15,501 nt of DNA, taken from positions 439,557 to 455,057 of the forward strand of contig NW_019091430.1 in NCBI RefSeq assembly GCF_001949145.1, given 5' to 3'. The position numbers and the translations under genes are program-made. The DNA comes from Acanthaster planci. Its lineage: Eukaryota; Echinodermata; Asteroidea; Valvatida; Acanthasteridae. Under the pieces are notes generated by a model, which was not told the DNA's origin, searched no databases, and saw only the letters and a program-made list of their open reading frames with translations. Shown piece by piece: positions 8,618-15,501 of this stretch. The first letter of the stretch is position 1. Each line of letters opens with the position of its first letter.

Positions 8618-9150
8618 TTATGAGTGCGAAGAACTTCTGTAAATCTCTGTACGGAACGAATTCGATGTACATGTAAGCGCCCCAAACACATCGCACATCT
8701 CTTGGAGTCGGTTGTAGGCAGTTGAAATCCTTGAAACAAAGCCTTGCTTCGTTACCTCCACCCGGCTCCGCAGAACATATGCATGATGTGTTTGGGAGCA
8801 GATCTGGTTCGGCATTCTGGAACATGGAGGGAAAATGGGTTAACGGTAGTTAAATTGTAATGGTTATGGATATGTTTGTAGAGGAATAAGCAATCGTTGA
8901 CTGTTCTACTCTGGACAAGAGTTGGTATATTAAACAAGTCACACAGTTCAGAGTAAGATATAATACGACGATCATTGTGTAGGACCCTATACATAAACAT
9001 TAAATAACGCCGTGGCAGTCTTTCCAGTCGCTCAGATTGTGAGTGAGAAATAGAATTAAATACTACTGTGCAATATTCCACTTGGGGTCTTATGAGGGAG
9101 CAGTACAGTGTACGAAGTACATGTTCACTTTTACAGTGTCGGAAGTTTTG
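8618..9150 (-). pseudogene. LINE C-terminal region after the RT
   Basis: Minus-strand text EHVLRTLYCSLIRPQVEYC, SERLERLPRRYLMF, SELCDLFNIPTLVQSRTVND and CLFLYKHIHNH is the standard post-RT segment of CR1/L2/jockey-type proteins (RTLY.SL.RP..EYC, RLE..QR, RR..D..FLYK). A frameshift near 8780 leads to GFVSRISTAYNRLQ and SNSFRTEIYRSS, ending at a stop near 8618. This is the natural C-terminus style of the family. Confidence 0.85.
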
Positions 9151-10032
9151 CCACAAAATCAACATGAGATACAAAATTTAACCTGTTGTCTATAAAAATT
9201 CCAAGATCTCGCTGAATAGAAACACGGTTCAAAACATAATCAGATATAGCATAGCGATACACGACAGGTTTCCTTTTTAATGTGATTCTCATTACAGAAC
9301 TTTTCTGCAGGTTAAGATTTAATTTCCACATTGTACACCACCTAATTTTGTTAAATCATCTTGTAAAGAGACACAATCATTATCATTAAAAACCTGACGA
9401 AAAACTCTCATATCATCTGCAAACAGTAGTGATCTATTTGTAAGACTTGATAGTAGGTCATTAATAAACAAGGTGAATAACAATGGACCTAACACTGAGC
9501 CCTGACATGCCTGAGGGACACCTGCAGGGACTGGATACAAGCTGGAACATTCACTTTCAACAACCACTCGATGTTTCCTATCAGTTAAATAGCTACGTAA
9601 CAGGTTAAGTAACCGAGGATGTACATGATAAGATGCAAGTTTGTGAAGTAAAAGATGGTGGTTGACCCGATCAAACGCTTTGGATAAATCAGTGTAGACC
9701 ACGTCCAGCTGGCCACCCCGATCAACAGCAGAATAAGCTTCCTGTGATAAGGTAGTAAGATTAGTGGTGCAATCCTTACCAGGTACGAATCCATGCTGCT
9801 GATCAGAGATAGCGGTATGGACATGATCTACAAGCTGAGCACATAAAATTCTCTCAAACACTTTAGAAACAAGTGGTAATAAAGACACAGGTCGGTAATT
9901 AGTTACAGTTTTCTTGGTACTAGACTTATGTAAGGGCACAACATTAGCAGCTTTCCTGCTACCTGAAAAAATTCCTTCATTGAGTGATCTTTGAAAAAGG
10001 TAAGTCAGTGGATCACAAATTATATGTGCACA
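9130..10032 (-). pseudogene. LINE reverse transcriptase core (FADD)
   Basis: The minus-strand frame from the premature stop to about 9335 carries NVVPLHKSSTKKTVTNYRPV, QQHGFVPGKDCTTNL, DVVYTDLSKAFDRVNH, GSVLGPLLFTLFINDLL and LLFADD (FADD at 9423-9412). All main catalytic aspartates are present. A nine-base insertion (9511-9503) adds three codons, giving GVPQ-ACQ-GSVLGP instead of the usual GVPQGSVLGP, in a motif that rarely tolerates length change. After a frameshift near 9335, WKLNLNLQKSSVMRI and DLGIFIDNRLNFVSHVDF follow. About ten codons that normally come next seem deleted near 9140. Confidence 0.9.
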
Positions 10033-10035
10033 CTA

Positions 10036-10539
10036 CTTCAAAACTAAACCAGAAAGATTATCAGGACCACAAGCTTTTGAAGGATTAATATTCATGAGTT
10101 CACGCTCTGTGACGATGGTATCGATTTGAATGGGTGGCATAGAGTCCAAACTGGCTGGTCGAACATACGGTAAGATGTTGCTATCATCAGATGGCAGGTA
10201 CATGTATGGCAGGTAAGTACTGTACTTTGAAAACAGTCCATCAGAAGTTATGCTTTGCTGACTGCAGTATCTGCTTGTGTTCCATTCACCTCATTCTCGA
10301 GAACCTGAGGCAGTGTGCGTGTACGTGATCGTGTCTTCTCAGGGATGGAATTGGAATGTTTTTTCTTGAAAGCCTTCTCTTTGGTTTTCAAAGCTTGCAT
10401 GAGTTCTCCATCAAACCATGGTGGAGTAGTACGGCGTGGTCTAACTCTTGGCACCACATCTGTGATGGCAGCCTCAACAGTCGTGAAAGAGTGAAGCCGC
10501 TTCATGGCAGTCTGATGTTGCCTCCAGTAAGCACCATGG
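10036..10539 (-). pseudogene. LINE linker and start of reverse transcriptase
   Basis: This piece joins the endonuclease to the RT. From about 10540 to 10260 one frame reads HSFTTVEAAITDVVPRVRP, TTPPWFDGELMQALKTKEK, the PWF..E....K segment common to CR1-type linkers. After a frameshift near 10260 the text reads ITSDGLFSKYSTYLP, then TERELMNINPSKACGPDNLS, the first RT motif. It stops at TAG 10035-10033, after which the same frame continues with CAHIICDPLTYLFQRSL. A short duplication, ATGGCAGGTA ... ATGGCAGGTA around an ACATGT, lies at 10190-10216. Confidence 0.8.
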
Positions 10540-11480
10540 AACACACTCTAAGGTCCTCAGTAGGTCATTCATATCTGCTTTACGGTAACTGAGGTTCATA
10601 CAATTTGATTTAACATGATTCATTGACGGTGATATGGTGATGGTAATTCTGAGTGCACTGTGGTCCGAACTGAAAATAACATCTCCCACTTGGCAACTTG
10701 TTTCCATCTCGACAGCGCAGAGGGCAAGATCAAGAATGTGGTTACCTCTGGTGGTGTTGAAATTGAGTTGACATACATGTAAGTTATGGGTGTTCATTAC
10801 TGCATCCACAAATATCTCATCGATGGGTGTTTTGGGCTCCGGAAAACTGATGGTGACATTCCAATGAAGGGTAGGCAGGTTAAAGTCACCCATAAGACAA
10901 ATGTTACTATATTCCTGAGAGGCGTTCGTAAGACAGTCCCCAAGATCCTCCAGTGGTTGGCTTCCACTGTTGGGAGGTCGGCAGAAGATGCCTAGTAGAC
11001 ATCGATCTCTCTTCCGTGTCTTCACCTCAACCCAGCTGAGTTCAAGATCATTCTGTTCAAGATCGGTTCTCCTCTGGCACTGCAGAGAATTGTAACAGCC
11101 CATTAAAACTCTTCCCCCTCTCCTATTCAATCTATCTTTTTGAAATATTGTGTAACCTGTTACTGTAAATTCTACATCATAGAGGTCAGATGACAACCAA
11201 GTTTCTGTCAAAGCGAAGATTCTGTAGTTTCCAAGTGGATGTAGATTACTTAATAGGTTGCTGTGGAGACAGTCTAACTTATTCTTCAGACTTCTCACTT
11301 TTTGGTGATAAATGCTCAAAGTTGTTTCCGTCTGATAGTGAGAGTTTCTGGCTGAAGGTTGCAATTGATGACCAGGAAGGGTTGGTCTAGGATTGGTTTC
11401 AACATCTCCAGATAAAAGTAGGTTGAATGTTGCATCTGAATTGCCATAATAACTGGTAGGCATACATGTATGCCCAAACC
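10540..11480 (-). pseudogene. LINE endonuclease domain (APE type)
   Basis: A long minus-strand frame (open from 11523 to 10474) carries the 2A-like motif near residue 40 and then an apurinic-type endonuclease that nicks target DNA to prime reverse transcription. Visible motifs in order: SIYHQKVRSLKNKLD (N-terminal strand), ALTETWLSS, RRGGRVLMGCYN (normally GGG-V-hydrophobic, so altered), LELSWVEVK, FCRPPNSGS, LMGDFNLP, FNTTRGNHILDLAL and VIFSSDHSALRI. Most catalytic signatures (TETWL, GDFN, SDH) are intact. After RKADMNDLL the frame shifts near 10540 and the true sequence continues in the next frame with VPRVRPRRTTPPWFDGE. Confidence 0.88.
11383..11406 (-). other. 2A-like motif with Gly-to-Arg change (DVETNPRP)
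   Basis: On the minus strand the residues LLLSGDVETNPRP match the 2A ribosome-skipping consensus D(V/I)ExNPGP, preceded by a Leu-rich stretch and SG. Codon 11388-11386 is AGA (Arg) where the consensus has the Gly after which the new product begins. 2A-like motifs are known in some LINEs of sea urchin and other marine invertebrates. With Arg in the NPGP turn, skipping is expected to fail. The change is one base away from a Gly codon, so it probably arose during decay of this copy. Confidence 0.85.
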
Positions 11481-11815
11481 TAGTCCTAGGCAAAGTAGCT
11501 GTTCTGTGTACACGTGAATACATGTATCAACTGCAGAAGGTGGCCATTGTGTATTGTGCCCAACATACCACTCATGGCTGACTATGTTGATTGGCAGACA
11601 ATGGGCAGCATCAGCCACGCCTTGTAGAGCAGCATCCTGTGAATGAAGGCCCTCGGCCATACAGTGGCTGATAAGGGCAATATGGCATGGTGTTTGAACA
11701 TCCAGTTGAAAATGTTGAAACTCCAAAGCCAAATCTTGCCACGTTCTCCTCATCTGGGCTGATTCTTGAGCAGAAAATGGTCCAGAATTCTCAGTAGACA
11801 ATTCCCCATTATCAT
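11480..11815 (-). pseudogene. OTU-like cysteine protease remnant at the 5' side of the LINE
   Basis: Three frames together resemble an OTU domain. First, minus-strand text from about 11812 to 11750 reads MGNCLLRILDHFLLKNQPR, like the OTU catalytic block (DG-N-C-L-F-R-A-L). The Cys codon is at 11800-11798, and the preceding Asp-Gly is not intact. Next, in another frame, MRRTWQDLALEFQHF is followed by HIALISHCMAEG and DAALQGVADAAHCLPINIV, the usual order of LR..., a small-residue turn, (E)LQ-A-A and I-x-I-V in OTU folds. Finally, in the frame of the 2A motif, FGHTCMPTSYYGN sits where OTU proteins carry their His segment (GH...HY). Two frameshifts break it. The family call is pattern recognition only. 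Confidence 0.5.
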
Positions 11816-14046
11816 GTACCGGTACATGTAGCTGTATGTTAAGATACATGTACATACATGTACCAGTACTTCAGCACTTTATCCCTAACAGTTCTCAGTC
11901 CTCTAACAGGTGAAGGATTGACTGTTAAGGTTAAGGCTTGTGAATGGTACACAAAATCCCCATAGAGTTTTCTTCCATTGCCTTTCTAGATGTATGGATT
12001 ATTCATGACCATCCAAATCCAGTGCTCTCATTGGTTAAAATGTGGCCCCGAAAGTACATGTATATGGTAGGTTCCTCAAATATGGACCATTAGATACATG
12101 TAATGTTCAACTTTGGGGTTCATTTTTCCTGAAGTGAACAGCAGTGAATTAATTTCCAATGTTTGATGTAATAAGGGAAGTCATGGCTGATATCTGGTAC
12201 ATGTACAATGATGACCATGTCAACCTTTCAACTTAATTGGAGTAAATTAATTATAGTCTCGAACGTTAGCAATTTTGAGGGACATGAACTCCCTGTTAAA
12301 ATCCGAGCAAACAGAATTTACTGAGGAGTGATAATCCCCGAAGTTATTTTACACGGATTTATTTGTGGTGAAAGGTGATAATATTTACACATATTAAAAC
12401 CATAATCACGAAATTAAAAAGTACCTCGCACAATTAATCGGGTCCCGAAGTCGGCAGTCGCGAATGTCATTCAATTCTGTCATTAGTGTCAAAAAAATCA
12501 ACTGCAAAAAAAAGCGAGTAAAATCCATATATCGATGTACAACACAAGCTTTAAAAAAGAGTGCAAAAAAGCACCACCAAACCACAATTCTTTTATGACT
12601 GGACCGATCACATTTTCTTCAAGTATGTTCCCGAAAACCGCAGTCCAAAATACCGATTGTGGCGATTTGCAGCTTCCATCAATCTCTCGCCGTGACGTTA
12701 GAGAAACATTTCGCTGCATCGTGGCCTGTTTGACCTTTGACATAAACCCAGATAGTGGGCCCTCTTTTTTATTCAATATTCATGAACCCCTCCACGGAAT
12801 GGCAATGCTCCGCGATTTTTCTCTTCAGAACAATTTTTCTCAAAAGAAAATCCGTCATTCTGAATAACGTTCGCAAAAAAATAACTTTCGAGACATAAAA
12901 TACGATTCATGATGAAAATTTAATGTGCAGAGTTGTTAATTTTATTTTCAGCGGGGTTATCTCCAAAATAACGGGCAAAATAAGAATCGCGCATGGAGTT
13001 TTCAAGCACTACATGTGACAGCATTTTTGGCATTCTCGAACGTCATGCAGTTTCTGTCAAATTTTTTGAACGTCATCAAAATTCTGTCAAATATAACGTT
13101 TGCAACAAACATAGTGTAATCATTATAAATTTTTGATGTGGCCAAACTTAAGGATAATTTTTGGTGGTCATAATATACAAGACCTGGCAAATATTTTGGT
13201 ATAGTGAGAGTGATTATAAAATAAGAGAATGAAGAGAGCCAAACTTTTCTTTTCATTTTCCGTCAATTTTGTGCTCTTTTTTTCGTGGTTTATATTTTTT
13301 AAAAGTATATCTTAGGTGCTTTAAAATACATCAGTCAAAAAATATACTGAATTCTCCTTGTTGTTTTGAAATCAAGTCCTCTGGTGTAAACACTTTGAAG
13401 TAAAACTTTAAATGAATTCAACTCCATTTGATTTGCACTGGTAGCCAACCAAATGTCTACCATAAGTACATATTATGCCTAATTCTCCCCATATAATTAT
13501 TTTTATAAATCTTAAGGTGCTAATTTGTATTTTACATGATCAAAGTCACTCTTTTAGAAGTTTTGAAAAATGACAGCCGAGGTTGCATTTTGGTCCATTT
13601 TATGAAGAATATGCCATATACATGTAAAGTGACCAGCTCTGGTGGTCAGTATGGATCATTCCCGAGTGGGCAGCTTTGGAGTAATAGTTCCTTGACCGTT
13701 CGTGAGCGTTAACATATACCGGTACGTGTAGATTTGGACGAGCTGTACTCTGATTATTGTTCCTATGATGAACATCCCATACAATAAGATCCAGCCTCGC
13801 TAGCAACAGAAAGTATTCATTGTAAATACCTGTATATGAAAATAATGTACATGTAAATACATGTACATAAATCAGTAGTATGTGTGTACAGGTAAATCAA
13901 TCCAGTGATTCCCTATCATTCTTTTTGGTAACGGCTCCCTACCCTAAGAGAAACCTAACGTTATCTTCCTCAGTGAAGGGGAGAGCAGACTTACATGGAC
14001 TGTAATAAAAAGCACAAAGTTGCTTTTACGACTCAATTTTATTACG
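11816..14046. other. Intron segment between the LINE and exon 2, no gene seen
   Basis: It starts with an ACATGTAC-rich patch (11820-11865). 12240-13400 is AT-rich with several CGAACGT and TTCTGTCA words (12261, 12470, 13036, 13066). Open frames at 12498-12776 (minus) and 12535-12867 (plus) overlap each other and carry no motif I recognise. The ACATGTA word is rare between about 12200 and 13600, then returns. 13830-13865 has another dense patch. Confidence 0.6.
12731..12743. promoter_or_regulatory. Candidate DR1 nuclear-receptor site
   Basis: TGACCTTTGACAT is the reverse of AGGTCA-A-AGGTCA with one mismatch, the arrangement bound by HNF4/COUP/RXR-type nuclear receptors. It is a single site judged by motif only. 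Confidence 0.3.
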
Positions 14047-14068
14047 GTGTCTTCTTATTCTTTTCCAG
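14046..14068 (+). other. Splice acceptor tract of synaptojanin exon 2
   Basis: A T/C-rich run ending TTTTCCAG immediately before 14069. A second AG at 14072-14073 would shift the frame and lose the conserved AVAVLS join. Confidence 0.85.
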
Positions 14069-14155
14069 GCCAGGCAGAGACTGAAGCTTTAAAGAGACAG
14101 TATCAGAAGTTGGTGGATGGATATGGCTGTCTTGGTGTTCTCAAGCTTAATATTG
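14069..14155 (+). CDS. SYNJ: Synaptojanin, second coding exon (residues 43-71 plus one base)
   Basis: A pyrimidine-rich acceptor (TCTTCTTATTCTTTTCCAG, AG at 14067-14068) precedes this 87-bp exon. After completing the split Ser codon it reads QAETEALKRQYQKLVDGYG and then CLGVLKLNI. This parallels the animal synaptojanin segment with S.AE.EA, Y.K..D.YG.LGVL and LN.G, which leads into the SAC domain. It ends G|GTAAGA with GT at 14156-14157, again phase 1, so the next Gly codon is split. Exon 1 and exon 2 join in frame and the junction falls inside a conserved word, which supports both splice choices. The following exon is not in the window. Confidence 0.92.
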
Positions 14156-14185
14156 GTAAGACAGTTGACTGTCAATTTTCAGTGA

Positions 14186-14215
14186 CAGTGGGACTCGATC
14201 CAGTGGGACTGGATC
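14186..14215 (+). repeat. 15-bp tandem duplication
   Basis: CAGTGGGACTCGATC (14186-14200) is followed directly by CAGTGGGACTGGATC (14201-14215), with one mismatch. It lies 30 bp into intron 2. Confidence 0.9.
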
Positions 14216-14611
14216 ACTCAGTATTCCAGTTAAAACCATTCACAATAAAGTTACCGGTACGATATCTTTGCCACTCGATAGGACTTCAAGCTCAGTTTGG
14301 AATCTTGAGTCAAACCAAATTTATGCATAAATTACTGTTTATCTTAAAGTACTGTATGTACACATACATGTATTGGTACACACCCTGTTGGGCCTTCGAC
14401 TGAAAATTCTTGGACACTCGGAAAATGATACACAATTCATGCGGGCTCTTACAGAATATACAGGTACCAGTACATGTAGATTAAAGATGTCATTACAGTA
14501 CTACTGGTAGCTACCGATAATTAAAGGTGCTCTGCAAATTGCAATAAAGGACTGCCAGAGAAGGGACATTTTGATTTTTGCCATGTTGGTGGGATACAAG
14601 TTTGTGCCAAG

Positions 14612-14666
14612 CTGATTACAAAATTAGGCTACACGTATCTGATTACAAAATTATGGCTACACATAT
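14612..14666 (+). repeat. 27/28-bp tandem duplication
   Basis: 14612-14638 and 14639-14666 both read CTGATTACAAAATTA, then GGCTACAC, then TAT. They differ by one inserted T and one substitution. Confidence 0.9.
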
Positions 14667-15501
14667 CTGAAACGTCATGACAAAGCTGTGACAGAATTAA
14701 ATGTTAGATACATGTAAATAGGAAAAACTGAGCACAGTAAATGGTCAACTTGACCTGTGATATGCTACATGCAGCATTGTGAATAACTTGAAGGCACAGA
14801 CTTCTCTGGTCACAGAATGTCAGACTCAAGGGCAAAAATTACCACAAGGAAGAAAAACACTGACAATACAAAGGCGATTCAAGGCTAAATGTCTTGGACA
14901 TTTCCTGTACATTACACGCACCTGTACTGTAATATTTAATAATAATTGATGAAGGCCTTTACACAGACATCGCTAGGGCTGGGTCAATTTGAATAATTCA
15001 CTATTGGACTATTCAGCTTTCAATTCAGTCAACTATCCAAATATTCGGTCATACCGACCAGCACGTTGTTGAGGAACAAACCATGTACATGAACATGTAC
15101 AAAAGCAGTTGTAATAACGGACATGATTGTACATTATAATCACTACAATAGCTTTTCACATCTACGAGTACCGGTATCTCCAGCCATGATTTTGCAAGAT
15201 TTAAGACATGTACACAGTTAAAATCGAAAGGAAGTGGAATGTTGCAATTGACGCGATGAGGCCTTTTTATCGCGATAAACAAAACATGGTTGAATTTCGA
15301 AAATGCTGGGGAGTTGTATGCTTATCGCGTTTAACACGTTTCGGCACAAAGTGCACTACGCATGGTGCGACACAATGAGTATCCTATGCTTTGTGCGATT
15401 GACGCGTTTGGCTCCACACGTGATAGTGCGTTATTGCGCGGTTCAAAGGAGAATTTACGGTCCACAAACATTGTGCGAAGTTAAGTTGTACCGGTCGATG
15501 G

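Larger units (their letters stand above)
8365..11815 (-). mobile_element. CR1/L2-like non-LTR retrotransposon carrying OTU-like and 2A-like sequence, decayed
   Basis: Read on the minus strand, the order is OTU-like remnant (about 11815-11480), 2A-like motif (11406-11383), APE endonuclease (to about 10650), linker, reverse transcriptase (about 10220-9130), C-terminal region (to 8618), short 3' UTR and a TTTA/TAAA microsatellite tail at 8365-8389. RT wording (GPDNLSG, NYRPVSLLP, DLSKAFDRVNH, GSVLGPLLF, LLFADD) is of the CR1/L2/Rex1 side of the LINEs. The 5' boundary is not resolved. Inactivating changes: frameshifts near 11750, 11500, 10540, 10260, 9335, 9140 and 8780, and an in-frame TAG at 10033-10035. 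Orientation is opposite to the host gene. Confidence 0.85.
4551..14068 (+). other. Synaptojanin intron 1 (~9.5 kb), rich in transposons
   Basis: GT-AG intron between the two coding exons, phase 1. It holds two MITE-like elements, a minisatellite, a minus-strand CR1/L2-like LINE and many ACATGTA-type palindromic words. Large introns near the 5' end often hold regulatory elements. The only hint I see is the DR1-like site at 12731. No other host exon was recognised on either strand. Confidence 0.88.
14156..15501 (+). other. Start of synaptojanin intron 2, no further exon seen
   Basis: It begins with GTAAGACAG. It contains a 15-bp direct duplication at 14186-14215, a ~28-bp tandem duplication at 14612-14666, ACATGTA words, and a CpG-richer final part (about 15240-15501) with repeated TTGACGCG (15247, 15397) and TGTGCGA words that looks like the edge of another repeat. 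I searched for text like the next conserved synaptojanin segment (LVLVTGC) and did not find it. Confidence 0.7.

Noticed and set aside
11316-11500. C-terminal part of the minus-strand frame 11855-11316 as a continued protein
   Set aside because: Below about 11500 the 2A-endonuclease frame carries the conserved text and this frame is its shadow.
12498-12867. Overlapping minus and plus ORFs at 12498-12776 and 12535-12867
   Set aside because: No recognisable motif, antisense to each other, and in non-coding-looking intron DNA.
12240-13090. CTCGAACGT words at 12259 and 13036 as transposon ends
   Set aside because: They are in the same orientation and share only about ten bases, so they are not inverted ends.
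14074-14155. Alternative acceptor AG at 14072-14073 for exon 2
   Set aside because: It would shift the frame by 5 bases and break the AVAVLS/QAETEAL join that the 14069 start gives.
14940-15060. GGGCTGGGTCAATTTGAATAATTC as the end of a hAT-type element
   Set aside because: Only a vague resemblance to hAT-like ends; no matching inverted end or 8-bp duplication could be found in the window.

Overview
This is animal nuclear DNA, not prokaryotic. The evidence is a spliced gene with consensus splice sites, two decayed non-LTR retrotransposons, cut-and-paste (MITE-like) elements with TA target duplications, and a 230-bp satellite array. The abundant TGTACATGTACA-type words and TAGGCCTA words, together with a 2A-bearing LINE, recall marine invertebrate deuterostomes (echinoderm, hemichordate or amphioxus). 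That placement is inference.

Layout. 1-1820: head-to-tail tandem array of a ~230-bp unit, about eight copies, the first five alternating as an A/B dimer of ~460 bp. 1820-4165: plus-strand remnant of an L1/Tx1-like LINE (C-terminal endonuclease, reverse transcriptase with YADD, C-terminal region) carrying at least two in-frame stops and about five frameshifts. 4176-4319: a ~145-bp imperfect palindrome next to a TATA-like box. 4424-4550: first coding exon of a synaptojanin orthologue. 4551-14068: its 9.5-kb first intron. 14069-14155: its second coding exon, joined in phase. 14156-15501: start of the next intron, with no further exon seen.

Intron 1 has collected mobile DNA: a ~620-bp MITE-like element (4835-5455), a 16-bp minisatellite (5817-5896), a ~986-bp non-autonomous element with 25-bp perfect terminal repeats counting the TA duplication (6091-7080), and a minus-strand CR1/L2-like LINE (about 8365-11815). 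The LINE reads, 5' to 3' on the minus strand: an OTU-like cysteine-protease remnant, a 2A-like motif in which the glycine of the terminal NPGP is arginine, an APE-type endonuclease, a reverse transcriptase with FADD, and a (TAAA)n-like tail.

The only gene that looks intact is synaptojanin, and only its first ~71 residues are present (the lead-in to the SAC phosphatase domain). It appears to have been missed by simple ORF calling because both exons are short. The most interesting points are the OTU-2A-endonuclease-RT architecture with its altered 2A site, the synaptojanin exons, and the palindrome at the presumed promoter.
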